From the NCBI GenBank assembly GCA_040396955.1, contig JBBAWX010000017.1, positions 1-64,000 on the forward strand: a stretch of DNA of 64,000 bases. Direction: 5' to 3'. The position numbers were made by a program, and so were the translations under genes. Below are positions 51,797 through 60,593 of the stretch, piece by piece. Position 1 is the stretch's first letter. The number at the start of each line of letters is the position of its first letter. The stretch is from UBA965 sp040396955. GTDB taxonomy: Bacteria; Chloroflexota; Chloroflexia; Chloroflexales; Roseiflexaceae. The notes beneath the pieces were generated by a model. That model had not been told where the DNA came from and ran no database searches. It worked only from the letters and a program-made list of their open reading frames with translations.

Positions 51797-52261
51797 ATGA
51801 AGATTTCAGTTCGCAAGATCGCCATGGGCGCCTTGATCATCGGCGCATTTGTGTTGGCCGCATGTGGTGGTGCAAGCGGTGGTGCAAGCGGTGGTGCTTT
51901 GGAAGTTGGCACCGATGGTGAGAACCTGGCCTACGCCCCCAACAGCATCTCAGCAACCGCTGGCTCAGCCGTGACCTTGACCTTCAAGAATGGTTCAAGT
52001 GCACAGAGCCACAACTTGGTCATCGTCAAGGGTGGTGCTGACGTCGCTGCTGCAGTCGACGAGGCTGCACTCGAGGCCGGTGATGCCGCCGGGTATGTGC
52101 CCGCCGACACCAGCAACCTTGTGGCCCACACCGCTTTGTTGGCCCCAGGCGCCAGCGAGACCTTGAGCTTCACCGCTCCTGAGGCCGGCACCTACACCTT
52201 CATCTGCACCTACCCCGGCCACTATGCCGGCGGCATGCAGGGCACCTTCACCGTCAACTAA
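51797..52261 (+). CDS. Auracyanin-like blue copper lipoprotein
   Basis: Small cupredoxin of 154 residues that carries single electrons outside the membrane. The signal peptide ends LAAC with the lipidated Cys23, and a short GGAS repeat links it to the domain. Copper ligands are His72 (QSHNL), Cys137 (FICTYPGH), His142 and Met147, the type 1 site of auracyanins and plastocyanin relatives. In Chloroflexus-type phototrophs auracyanin links alternative complex III to the reaction centre; in non-phototrophs it may feed an oxidase. It has a strong promoter and its own terminator. Confidence 0.93.
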   Translation: MKISVRKIAMGALIIGAFVLAACGGASGGASGGALEVGTDGENLAYAPNSISATAGSAVTLTFKNGSSAQSHNLVIVKGGADVAAAVDEAALEAGDAAGYVPADTSNLVAHTALLAPGASETLSFTAPEAGTYTFICTYPGHYAGGMQGTFTVN

Positions 52262-52280
52262 GTGTGACGCTGAATCGTAT

Positions 52281-52325
52281 CCCCTTCTTGTTGGCACAGA
52301 CGTGTCGACAAGAAGGGGGTTTTTT
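52281..52325 (+). terminator. Terminator of the auracyanin gene
   Basis: Eleven-bp stem (52281-52291 with 52308-52318) followed by TTTTTT, 20 bases past the stop. Confidence 0.92.
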
Positions 52326-52333
52326 GTGTCTTG

Positions 52334-53371
52334 TTAGCGTGTTTCTGTGACTTTTTGTAGTCCTTGTGGGGCGTCTGGGTCGCGTCCACGTTGATGAGCG
52401 GTGGCGTGTGCTACCCGTTGCCATGCGACAATTGCGAGAATAGGCGCCATGCGTTGGTCGCAAGTGGGGAACGGCAACGGCACTGCAGCTCTGGCGAGGT
52501 GATCAGTGGCATTGCTGACCACGACGAGCCGCGCCCCTTGGCTGTGCAGGCGTAGAATGAGCGCCATGGTGTCGGCGTGGGTGGCACCGGTATCGCTACT
52601 CACCAACACGGGAAAGCCCTGCTCGACGATGGTCACGGGCCCGTGCAACACGTCGGCCGCTGAGTAGGGCTCCACGGGCAAACCGCTCAACTCTTTGATT
52701 TTGAGGGCCGCTTCAAAGGCGGTGGCATAGTGATACCCGCGTCCCACACTGAGGGCGGCCGGGGCACTGGCGATGAGAGTGGCGGCGGCCGCAATACTCG
52801 CTTGTGGGATGTCGAGCACCGCCTGGATGCCGCTTGGGAGGGTGGCTAGGGCTACGCGCAGGGAGGCATCGTTGGCCAATTCTGCGGTCAGGGATGCGAT
52901 AGCGGCCAACTGATTGGTGTAACTCTTGGTGGCGGCCACACTCAACTCAGGTCCGGCTGCAATATCGATGTGGTGTTCGGCGCTCTGGGCGAGGAGTGAC
53001 GTCGGATTATTGGTGATGGCCAGGGTGAGCGCGCCTTGGGCGCGGGCGCGTTGGAGCACATCGCAGATGTCGGGGGATCGCCCCGATTGCGAGATGCCGA
53101 TGACGAGCGCTTCGGCAAGGTGGATGTCCGCATGGTAGAGGGTGCCTACGGCAGGGGTCGCCAAGGCGACCGGCCACCCCAACATGCTCCCGAAGAGGTA
53201 CTGTGCGTAGCGGGCCGCATTGTCGGAGGTGCCGCGAGCGGCAATCAGCACGAAGCGCGGGTGGAATTGCTGGATGGCACGCGCAATGGTTTCGATTTGC
53301 GGGCGTTGCGTGGCGAGTGCCTCGATGACCTGTGGTTGTGAAAAAATCTCAGTGAGTAGTTGACTTGGCAT
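52334..53371 (-). CDS. SIS-domain aldose/ketose isomerase or deaminase (GlmS C-domain-like)
   Basis: Sugar-phosphate enzyme of 345 residues made of two SIS domains, like the isomerase half of GlmS but without the glutaminase half. Visible motifs are AARGTSDNAARYAQY, ISQSGRSPDI and ELSVAATKSYTNQLAAI in the first domain, and VGRGYHYATAFEAALKIKEL in the second. Such proteins are usually glucosamine-6-phosphate deaminases or amino-sugar isomerases (NagB-II, AgaS, FrlB types). The exact substrate is open. Confidence 0.88.
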   Translation of the reverse strand: MPSQLLTEIFSQPQVIEALATQRPQIETIARAIQQFHPRFVLIAARGTSDNAARYAQYLFGSMLGWPVALATPAVGTLYHADIHLAEALVIGISQSGRSPDICDVLQRARAQGALTLAITNNPTSLLAQSAEHHIDIAAGPELSVAATKSYTNQLAAIASLTAELANDASLRVALATLPSGIQAVLDIPQASIAAAATLIASAPAALSVGRGYHYATAFEAALKIKELSGLPVEPYSAADVLHGPVTIVEQGFPVLVSSDTGATHADTMALILRLHSQGARLVVVSNATDHLARAAVPLPFPTCDQRMAPILAIVAWQRVAHATAHQRGRDPDAPQGLQKVTETR

Positions 53372-53524
53372 GGATGATGACTCCTTTGTGCGTTTCTATC
53401 ATACCCGAAAACATGCGCTGACTGCGAATTAGTCCAACCTTAACACGTGGTTGCCGTGACGATAACACGCATGGGTGATGATGTATGTAGCGTTCTTGCA
53501 AATGGTGAAGGAGTGCGTAGCGCC

Positions 53525-54253
53525 ATGCAGGTGACATACGGTAAGGCCGATTTGCACATGCATACGGTCTATAGTGATGGGCATAGTACTCCGGCAGAAC
53601 TGGTGCAATACGTGGTACAACACACCGACCTTGATGTGATTGCTATTACCGACCACGATGCCATTGCCGGCGCCTACGAAGCACAACGCTGTGCCGAAGG
53701 AACCCGACTACAGGTGATTATTGGCGAAGAAATCTCGACCCGTGAAGGGCATTTACTGGCGTATTTCATCCATGAACGCATCCGTCCAGGTATGTCGGCG
53801 AGTGATACGGTTGCGGCTATCCACGAACAGGGCGGCTTGGCCGTCGCCGCTCACCCGTATGATTGGATGGTGCGCTCGTTGGGGCATCATGGGCTGTTGA
53901 AACGCGCGGCTGGGCGCACACCGGAGTGGCGCTTTGACGGCATCGAAACGATGAACGCTAGCTTGCGCCCACGCAGTGCCAATGTGCGCGCGGCATCGGC
54001 GGCCATGTTGCTCGGTCTGCCGGCTGTTGGTGGCAGTGATTCGCATCTCATTGATACGATTGGCTATGGCTACACGTTGTTTGCGGGCACGAAAAGCCAA
54101 GACGTGCGCCAGGCGATTGTGAATGGGACGACTCGCGTCATGGGACGCCACTGGAGTATGGCGGATTTGGCGATTGCAGGTGGCAAATTACTGCAAAAAT
54201 TGGTAGTTACTGCGGCGATGCGGAGTGTGACAAGCATGCATGCACGCGGGTAG
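53525..54253 (+). CDS. PHP-domain phosphoesterase
   Basis: Metal-dependent phosphoesterase of 242 residues. The PHP metal motifs are all present: ADLHMHTVYSDG at the start, AITDHDAIAGA, IGEEIS, AAHPYD and GGSDSH. This set matches the YciV/RNase AM-like group that hydrolyses 3',5'-nucleotide phosphates. Cellular substrates may be pAp or short RNA ends. GAAGGAG lies rather far before the ATG at 53525; an in-frame GTG lies upstream at 53447. Confidence 0.87.
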   Translation: MQVTYGKADLHMHTVYSDGHSTPAELVQYVVQHTDLDVIAITDHDAIAGAYEAQRCAEGTRLQVIIGEEISTREGHLLAYFIHERIRPGMSASDTVAAIHEQGGLAVAAHPYDWMVRSLGHHGLLKRAAGRTPEWRFDGIETMNASLRPRSANVRAASAAMLLGLPAVGGSDSHLIDTIGYGYTLFAGTKSQDVRQAIVNGTTRVMGRHWSMADLAIAGGKLLQKLVVTAAMRSVTSMHARG

Positions 54254-54281
54254 TGGTGTTTCCAGAAATAAAAAATCGTGG

Positions 54282-54318
54282 CACAATAGAGGGGTAATTC
54301 CCTCTGTTGTGTTTTTTT
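54282..54318 (+). terminator. Terminator of the PHP gene
   Basis: Twelve-bp stem (54282-54293 with 54300-54311, one wobble pair), a six-base loop and TTTTTTT. Confidence 0.92.
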
Positions 54319-54352
54319 ATGTATCGGTAGGTCAATGAAAAGGAGTTAGACG

Positions 54353-55411
54353 ATGAGCGATGCAGCTCGCGCATGTTTGATGCGACTACTCAATACGACG
54401 AGTCCATCGGGTGACGAAATCGCCGCGGCACGGGTGTGGCGCCAAGAAGCTGAATCGTTTGCGGATAACGTCTATGGCGATGTGCTAGGGAGCTCGTATG
54501 CGGTCTTGAACGGCGGTGCGCCACGGGTGTTGCTGGCTGGGCACATCGACGAAATCGGCTTGATGATTTCGCATATCGACGACAAAGGATTCTGCTACTT
54601 TCAGCCCATTGGTGGCTGGGATAGCCAGGTGCTCGTGGGCCAACGTATCCGGATTTTGGGGCGATCGGGCGTGGTGCGCGGAGTCATCGGCAAAAAACCC
54701 ATCCATCTGATGAGCCCTGAAGACCGCACCAAAGTGTCGCGTATCGACGATCTTTGGATTGACATTGGTGCCTCATCGCGCGACGAAGCGAATGCGCTCG
54801 TGCGCGTGGGCGCATCGGCGGTGATTGACGCAGATCCACTGGTCTTGGCCAATGGTCGGATTGTGGGGCGTGGTGTTGATAATCGCATTGGAGCCTTTGT
54901 CGTGCTTGAAGCAATCCGGTTGCTGGCTGCAGATCGGCCACATGCGACGGTGGCAGCCGTGGCGACGGCCCAAGAAGAAATCACCTTTGCAGGTGCACGC
55001 ACCTCGGCGTTCCACTTTGAACCACAGGTGGCCATTGCGGTGGATGTGACGTTTGCCACGGACCACCCACGGGCGACAGTGAATTCACAGGGTGATATTA
55101 CACTCGGCGGAGGACCGGTGCTGACGCGTGGCTCCGCCAACGCCCCCCTGGTGGTTGAGATGCTGGTGGAGACCGCTGAACAGGCGGGTATCCCCTACCG
55201 CATGCAAGCCAATCCCTCACGTACCGCTACCGATGCGGATGCCATTCATACGGCGCGTAGTGGGGTGGCTACGGCCGTCATCTCGATTCCTAATCGCTAC
55301 ATGCATTCTCCCAACGAAATGATCGACATCGAGGATGCGCTCAATGCGGCCCGTTTGATTGCCGCTTTTGTGAAACGTCTGAGCGCCGATACGTCGTTTG
55401 TGCCGCGCTAA
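54353..55411 (+). CDS. M42 family glutamyl/aminopeptidase
   Basis: Cytoplasmic co-catalytic metallo-aminopeptidase of 352 residues that forms large dodecameric particles and trims peptides. Metal ligands appear as His in LAGHIDEIG, Asp in VGRGVDNRIGAF, the Glu pair in TAQEEITFAGA, Asp in AVDVTFATD and His in NRYMHSPNE. The PDZ-like insert lies around 70-160. AAAAGGAG precedes the ATG. It is followed by a terminator and then by the DnaA-box-like array. Confidence 0.93.
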   Translation: MSDAARACLMRLLNTTSPSGDEIAAARVWRQEAESFADNVYGDVLGSSYAVLNGGAPRVLLAGHIDEIGLMISHIDDKGFCYFQPIGGWDSQVLVGQRIRILGRSGVVRGVIGKKPIHLMSPEDRTKVSRIDDLWIDIGASSRDEANALVRVGASAVIDADPLVLANGRIVGRGVDNRIGAFVVLEAIRLLAADRPHATVAAVATAQEEITFAGARTSAFHFEPQVAIAVDVTFATDHPRATVNSQGDITLGGGPVLTRGSANAPLVVEMLVETAEQAGIPYRMQANPSRTATDADAIHTARSGVATAVISIPNRYMHSPNEMIDIEDALNAARLIAAFVKRLSADTSFVPR

Positions 55412-55430
55412 CTCCTGGGCAGGAACGCTG

Positions 55431-55464
55431 GCCCCTGTGGTGCAACTGCACCGCAGGGGCTTTT
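55431..55464 (+). terminator. Terminator of the M42 peptidase gene
   Basis: GCCCCTGTGGTGC (55431-55443) pairs with 55448-55460 with one wobble, followed by TTTT. Confidence 0.85.
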
Positions 55465-55490
55465 GGTGTGCCGATGGAGTGTGCTTGTGC

Positions 55491-55632
55491 TGTGGAATAG
55501 GTGTGGATGGGTGGTGGATATGCGGTGGAAAAGGGCCTTGGATGTGATAGAGATGCGTTTCTCCACAATGTGGATAACATGTGGAAAAACGGTGTATAGC
55601 CCGTGTATGAACGGTGTATAGGTGGTGGAAAA
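55491..55632 (+). repeat. Array of eleven DnaA-box-like 9-mers
   Basis: The stretch is full of sequences resembling TGTGGATAA, the complement of the DnaA box TTATCCACA. One is perfect (55569-55577). Near matches with one change are at 55580-55588 and, in the opposite orientation, at 55559-55567. Boxes with two changes lie at 55491, 55502, 55513, 55524, 55591, 55602, 55613 and 55624. In these last eight the spacing is 11 bases, in two runs of four. The region lies between convergent genes with no coding frame. It may bind DnaA or another protein with the same preference. Confidence 0.7.
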
Positions 55633-55647
55633 AAGTGGGCATACCAA

Positions 55648-55674
55648 AGCCCTCACCGCATGAGGGTGAGGGCT
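55648..55674 (-). terminator. Terminator of the ABC-F gene
   Basis: Ten-bp stem (55648-55657 with 55665-55674), a seven-base loop and a moderately T-rich stretch on the minus strand. It starts 21 bases past the ABC-F stop. Confidence 0.7.
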
Positions 55675-55694
55675 CGTGAGATGGTGAGAGCGGA

Positions 55695-57653
55695 TTAGGT
55701 GCCGGTCAGGGCCCATTCTTCGTAGAGCTGTTGAAGCTGTTGATCGAGCTCGCTATAGCGTTGTGCCAGGGAGGCAATGCGTTTGGGGTCGGTCTCTTGG
55801 CCTGACAGTGCGGCGGTAATCTGGGTGCGTTCGTCTTCGAGCTCTGCAATTTGTTGTTCAATCTGCTCACTACGGCGTTGGCGTTTGCGGGCTTCACGAA
55901 CCGCATCTTTGTCGATGGCGGTCGATTTGGTGGCTGGGACGGGGTTGGGTTTGCTAGTGGGTGTGGGCACGCTGGGGGTCGACAAGGTGGTGGAATTGGC
56001 CTGTTCTTTGGCGGCCCGGTATTCGGAGTAATTGCCGTCAAAGACGGTAACTGCGCCGTTTTCGACAATCCACAGGGTGTCGGCGACGGCGTCGATGAAG
56101 TAGCGGTCATGGGAGACAAAGAGCAGGGTGCCGTCGTAGTCGTTGAGCACATCTTCGAGGGCTTCACGGGCACCGATGTCGAGGTGGTTGGTGGGTTCGT
56201 CGAGGATGAGCAGATTGCCGCCAATCAGGGTCAGTTGCGCCAGTGCCACGCGACCACGTTCACCGCCTGAGAGGTCGCCGACGCGTTTGAAGACATCGTC
56301 ACCACTAAAGAGGAAGCGACCGAGGAAGGTGCGTGCTTCGGTTTCTTTGATGGTTGGTTGGACGCGGCGCATTTCGTCGAGGATGGTGTTGTGCATCATC
56401 AGACCCTCATGAGATTGGGCGTAGTAGTTGATCTGCACATTGCTACCGAGGCGGGCATGCCCGCGCAGGGGGGCCATTTCGCCCACCAAAGTGCGGAGTA
56501 GGGTGGTTTTGCCGGCACCGTTGGGACCCATCAGGGCTACGCGTTGTTGGCGGCGTAGTTGGAGCTCGGGGATGGTGATGAGTGAGATGTGCTGTTGACT
56601 GGTCAGCACGTAGCCAACTTCGAGGCGCTCAAAGCTGAATACCACATCGCCACCGCGCTGATTGGCCTGCATGGCGAGTTGGAGCTTGCGTTGATGCTCG
56701 GGGCGGTTCATGAGCGCTTCGCTTTTGCCGCTCCCCCCTTGCCAGCCACCCTTGAGGCGCTCGAGGCGGCGTTCACGACCCCGGGCTTGGGTACTAAGGG
56801 TGCTGTTTTTATAACGGCGGATAAAGGACTCCATGCGGGCGATTTCTTCTTGTTGGGCCTGGTACTGCTTCCACTGGAGTTCTAATTTTTCGGCCTTGAG
56901 TTGTTGGTACTTCATGTAGCCGCCCGGGTAATCGCCATCGAGGCGCCCAAAGGCGATTTCGAGGGTGCGGTTGGTGACACGGTCGAGGAAGTAGCGATCA
57001 TGCGAGACCACGATGAGGGTGCCGTCCCACTGTTTGATGAAACGTTCGAGCCATTCGAGGGCGGCCAAATCGAGGTGATTGGTGGGCTCATCGAGGAGCA
57101 AAATGTCGGGGCTCGACAGCAAGATGGCGGCCAGCGCGGCGCGTGTCTTCATGCCACCCGAGAATTGGGCGAGCATCATGGGGCCGTGGTAGGCGGGGTC
57201 GAAGCCGAGGCCGAGCAAGATGCGCTCAATGGTGCGGTCGATGTCGTAGCCACCGGCGTGCTCGTAGCGCGAAAGGAGTTCGCCGTAGCGCTCCATGCGG
57301 GTGGCCCACTCGGGGTGATCGGTATCGGCAATGGCCACTTCGAGGTGCTGGATTTCTTGGTGCATGGCGTACAGGTGCTCGAGGGCCTCATCGAGGAGCC
57401 CGCGCAGGGTCTGGGTATCGTTGAAGCGGGCCTCCTGGGCCAAATAGGCCAAGCGGATGCCACGCGCAGGGACCACATTGCCGGAATTGGCCGATTCCTG
57501 GTCGGCGATGATACGAAGCAGGGTGCTTTTGCCGGCGCCATTGACGCCCACAATGGCGATACGTTCACCGCGGGCTACATTGAAACTGACACCCGAGAAG
57601 ATGTGGTCGGCGCCGAAATACTTGCTCAGAGAGTGGACCTGCAGAATGGTCAT
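55695..57653 (-). CDS. ABC-F family ATPase (Uup/EttA-like ribosome-associated)
   Basis: Soluble twin-ATPase of 652 residues. Both nucleotide sites are intact: Walker A GVNGAGKST and GPNGAGKTT, signatures FSGGMKTR and LSGGERGR, Walker B LLLDEPTNHLD and LILDEPTNHLD. A linker rich in charged residues joins the domains (about 225-310), and a C-terminal coiled coil (about 575-645) resembles that of Uup. No membrane helix exists, so it acts on ribosomes or nucleic acid rather than in transport. Some ABC-F members protect ribosomes from antibiotics, but nothing here specifically shows that. Confidence 0.95.
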   Translation of the reverse strand: MTILQVHSLSKYFGADHIFSGVSFNVARGERIAIVGVNGAGKSTLLRIIADQESANSGNVVPARGIRLAYLAQEARFNDTQTLRGLLDEALEHLYAMHQEIQHLEVAIADTDHPEWATRMERYGELLSRYEHAGGYDIDRTIERILLGLGFDPAYHGPMMLAQFSGGMKTRAALAAILLSSPDILLLDEPTNHLDLAALEWLERFIKQWDGTLIVVSHDRYFLDRVTNRTLEIAFGRLDGDYPGGYMKYQQLKAEKLELQWKQYQAQQEEIARMESFIRRYKNSTLSTQARGRERRLERLKGGWQGGSGKSEALMNRPEHQRKLQLAMQANQRGGDVVFSFERLEVGYVLTSQQHISLITIPELQLRRQQRVALMGPNGAGKTTLLRTLVGEMAPLRGHARLGSNVQINYYAQSHEGLMMHNTILDEMRRVQPTIKETEARTFLGRFLFSGDDVFKRVGDLSGGERGRVALAQLTLIGGNLLILDEPTNHLDIGAREALEDVLNDYDGTLLFVSHDRYFIDAVADTLWIVENGAVTVFDGNYSEYRAAKEQANSTTLSTPSVPTPTSKPNPVPATKSTAIDKDAVREARKRQRRSEQIEQQIAELEDERTQITAALSGQETDPKRIASLAQRYSELDQQLQQLYEEWALTGT

Positions 57654-57688
57654 GCACGCTATCCTTTGGTGGCTGACAACGAATGAGA

Positions 57689-58204
57689 CTAGGTGCGGGG
57701 TTTGGCGAGATGGGCGCCAATTAGTCCGCCGATGAACGACATGCTCAGGGACATCAGACCACTCACCACACCGACACCGGTCATGAACAGTACTGCCATG
57801 CTGAGCATGGCACGCACTGCCGTAATATCGCCGGTGCCCTCAACGGAGAGATTCTGGAGTTGTTCGAGGCTAGCCTCGAGCGTCGCGTTGTCGATGCCGT
57901 AGGTGATGATGAGCCCGATGGTGACCCAAAAGAGTACGGCACCAAACAGTGCACCCATGCCAGAGATCAATCCGGCCATGATGCCGGTTTGCGTGGCAGG
58001 AGCGGTGGGATCCCACTCGGTGCCGAGATAGCCGGCCACACCTGCGAGGATGAGAGCGGCGCTGGGGGCCACACAACAACCGATGAGCCCAATGGGGGCG
58101 TTGCTCACAAGGAACAGTGGTACGAAGCCGATGATGGTGGCCACAATCATGACCACGAGTTGCGGAATGATGAAGATGAGGCCAGCTTTACTTCCAGTGC
58201 TCAT
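57689..58204 (-). CDS. Hypothetical four-helix membrane protein
   Basis: Membrane protein of 171 residues with four predicted helices and a small cysteine pair (LIGCCVAPSAALILAGVAGYLG). I do not recognise a family. The ATG at 58204 has AGGAGG upstream; the frame opening at 58480 overlaps the divergent glutamine-synthetase-like gene and is not used. A CGCTATAATA -10 box lies at 58242-58247. It precedes the ABC-F gene by 35 bases and may be co-transcribed with it. Confidence 0.75.
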   Translation of the reverse strand: MSTGSKAGLIFIIPQLVVMIVATIIGFVPLFLVSNAPIGLIGCCVAPSAALILAGVAGYLGTEWDPTAPATQTGIMAGLISGMGALFGAVLFWVTIGLIITYGIDNATLEASLEQLQNLSVEGTGDITAVRAMLSMAVLFMTGVGVVSGLMSLSMSFIGGLIGAHLAKPRT

Positions 58205-58241
58205 GGGGTCATCCTCCTGTGCACACGATACACACCCTTTT

Positions 58242-58247
58242 ATTATA
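58242..58247 (-). promoter_or_regulatory. Probable -10 box for the membrane protein and ABC-F genes
   Basis: Reading leftward, TATAAT in the context CGCTATAATA, 37 bases before the ATG at 58204. On the other strand CATAAT at 58272-58277 may serve the divergent glutamine-synthetase-like gene. Confidence 0.45.
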
Positions 58248-58325
58248 GCGGTGAATGGATGGAGAATGTGGCATAATAGGGCAACCGCAATCCATGTGAC
58301 AGGTACAGAGTAGAGGAGGGGAATC

Positions 58326-59696
58326 ATGGCGGGAATGCTCACGTTGCCCGATTTGTACGAAGCCGTCCAGCGTGGTGATGTGGAGACGGTGCTGGTGGTC
58401 TTCCCCGATTTGTACGGACGTTTGATGGGCAAACGCGTGCAGGCACAGTTTTTTGTGGAGAGTGTGGCCGACGGCGGCATGCACGCTTGTGATTATCTGC
58501 TGACCTGCGACATGGAGATGGACGTGGTCGACGGCTATCAATTTGCGACTTGGGAACGCGGATACGGCGACATGCACGCACAGCCCGACATGACGACGCT
58601 CCGTCTGGCCACCTGGTTGCCCAAGACGGCCATGGTGCTTTGTGATTTGGCACAGGCCGATCATACACCGGTGCGTGTCTCGCCGCGCCACATGTTGCGG
58701 CAACAGATTGCGGCGGCTGCGGAGCTGGGTTATACGGCGTTTGGCGGCAGTGAAATCGAGCTCTACGTGTTCGATGATTCGTATGCGCAGGCCCATGCCA
58801 AGCACTACCACGATTTGCGCCCGGCTGGGCGCTACAACGAGGATTACCACATCCTGCAGGGCACCCGCGAAGAGCCGGTGATTGGGGCGATTCGGCGCCA
58901 CCTTGAGGCGAGTGGTGTGCCGGTGGAGGCGAGCAAAGGTGAGGCGGGCATTGGTCAACAAGAGATTAATTTGCGCTTTGGTGCTGTGTTGACCCAGTGT
59001 GATGCCAATGTGATTTATAAGCATGCCGCCAAAGAAATCGCGGATAGTCTGGGCAAAAGTGTGACGTTCATGGCCAAGTGGCACGAGCAACACACCGGCT
59101 CATCGGCACATATTCACATGAGTCTGCGTGATACGCAGGGCAAGCCGGTGTTTGCGGGGGATGTGCCATTTGGTCCGGTGCAATCATCGGACGTGTTCCG
59201 GTGGTTTTTGGGGGGATGGATGCGCTATGCGGCAGATTTTGCCCTCTGCTTTGCCCCGTATCCAACCTCGTACAAGCGCTATCAGTCGCGTTCATGGGCG
59301 CCGACGGCACTGGCGTGGAGCTATGACAATCGCACGGCCGGGTTCCGGGTGGTCGGTCATGGACCGTCGTTGCGGGTCGAATGCCGGGTACCGGGAGCCG
59401 ATGCCAATCCCTACATCGCCTATGCGGCAGCGTTGGCAGCCGGCTTGGCGGGTATTCGTGAGCGCATCGAGCCCCCGCCGGCGTTCACGGGGGATATTTA
59501 TGCGGCCCGTGATTTGCCCCAGGTGCCACGCACATTGACAGAGGCCATGGTGCGTTTTGCGACGAGCGAGGTGGCCAAAGCCGCTTTTGGAGCCGACGTA
59601 CATGCACATCTGTTGCGGTTTGCGGGCTATGAACAAGAGGCCTTTGAGCGGGTGGTGACGAGTTGGGAGCGCGCACGTTATTTTGAGCGTGCATGA
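58326..59696 (+). CDS. Glutamine synthetase family protein (gamma-glutamyl-amine ligase type)
   Basis: ATP-dependent ligase of 456 residues of the GlnA fold, class GlnT/PuuA rather than true glutamine synthetase. The beta-grasp N-domain has VVFPDLYGRLMGKRV. The catalytic part shows FGGSEIELYVFDD, GEAGIGQQEINLRF, GSSAHIHMSL and GFRVVGHGPSLRVECRVPGADANPY with the ATP and glutamate ligands. Such enzymes often attach glutamate to polyamines or other amines for breakdown. An SDR gene follows 46 bases later, so an amine catabolic unit is possible. The substrate is inferred only. Confidence 0.9.
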   Translation: MAGMLTLPDLYEAVQRGDVETVLVVFPDLYGRLMGKRVQAQFFVESVADGGMHACDYLLTCDMEMDVVDGYQFATWERGYGDMHAQPDMTTLRLATWLPKTAMVLCDLAQADHTPVRVSPRHMLRQQIAAAAELGYTAFGGSEIELYVFDDSYAQAHAKHYHDLRPAGRYNEDYHILQGTREEPVIGAIRRHLEASGVPVEASKGEAGIGQQEINLRFGAVLTQCDANVIYKHAAKEIADSLGKSVTFMAKWHEQHTGSSAHIHMSLRDTQGKPVFAGDVPFGPVQSSDVFRWFLGGWMRYAADFALCFAPYPTSYKRYQSRSWAPTALAWSYDNRTAGFRVVGHGPSLRVECRVPGADANPYIAYAAALAAGLAGIRERIEPPPAFTGDIYAARDLPQVPRTLTEAMVRFATSEVAKAAFGADVHAHLLRFAGYEQEAFERVVTSWERARYFERA

Positions 59697-59742
59697 TACA
59701 TCGATGTGGGAGAGAGTACGGAGCAGGTGAAAGGAACAAGCG

Positions 59743-60510
59743 ATGCGACTCGCAGGCAAAGTGGCGGTAATAACGGGAGCTGGGCAAGGCATTGGTCGGG
59801 AGACGGCCCTTCTCTTTGCGCGTGAGGGTGCCAACGTGGTGGTCGCCGACATCAATCGCGCCGCGGCAGAGCAGGTGGTGGCTGAGATTGGTGCTGAGCG
59901 GGCCGTGGCGGTGCAGGTCGATGTGGCGAAGGCGGCCGAGGTGGCCGAGATGATTGCGATAAGTGAAACCACCTTCGGGGCGGTGCACGTGCTATTCAAC
60001 AACGCGGGCATCATGCACAGTCGTGATGATAGTGCGTTGACCACCGAGGAAGATGTGTGGGATTTGACCATGAACATCAACCTCAAAGGGGTGTTTTGGG
60101 GGTGTAAATACGGCATCCCGGCCTTGCGCCGGGCTGGGGGTGGCTCGATTATCAACACTGCGTCGTTTGTGGCCTTGCTCGGGGCTGCGACGCCACAAAT
60201 CGCCTATACCGCCTCCAAAGGTGGGGTGCTGGCGATGACGCGTGAATTAGCCGTGGTGCATGCGCGTGAGCAGATTCGTGTGAATGCGATTTGTCCGGGG
60301 CCGTTGCGCACCGAGTTGCTGATGAAGTTTCTTGATACCGATGCCAAAAAACAGCGGCGGCTGGTGCATATCCCGATGGGGCGTTTCGGTGAAGCACACG
60401 AAATCGCCAATGCGGCGTTGTTTTTGGCGTCGGATGAGTCTTCGTTTGTGACTGGGGCAACATTCACGGTGGATGGTGGTATTACGGCGGCCTACGTGAC
60501 TCCCGAATAA
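59743..60510 (+). CDS. Short-chain dehydrogenase/reductase
   Basis: NAD(P)-dependent dehydrogenase of 255 residues, classical SDR. The cofactor loop is ITGAGQGIGRET near residue 10, DIN at the end of strand 2 suggests NAD preference, NNAGIMH follows, Ser is in NTASFVA and the catalytic Tyr and Lys are in AYTASKGGV. The end VDGGITAAYVTPE is typical. It is the second gene after the glutamine-synthetase-like gene. The substrate is unknown. Confidence 0.9.
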   Translation: MRLAGKVAVITGAGQGIGRETALLFAREGANVVVADINRAAAEQVVAEIGAERAVAVQVDVAKAAEVAEMIAISETTFGAVHVLFNNAGIMHSRDDSALTTEEDVWDLTMNINLKGVFWGCKYGIPALRRAGGGSIINTASFVALLGAATPQIAYTASKGGVLAMTRELAVVHAREQIRVNAICPGPLRTELLMKFLDTDAKKQRRLVHIPMGRFGEAHEIANAALFLASDESSFVTGATFTVDGGITAAYVTPE

Positions 60511-60534
60511 ATACTCATCTCCGTGAGAGGTCGG

Positions 60535-60540
60535 TATAAT
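60535..60540 (+). promoter_or_regulatory. Probable -10 box of the acyltransferase gene
   Basis: TATAAT in the context CGGTATAATACAG, 24 bases after the SDR stop. No clear -35. Confidence 0.5.
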
Positions 60541-60593
60541 ACAGGTATTAGGTGGAGATGGTATGTGATGTTGAGGGTAGAACGCTGACGCAT

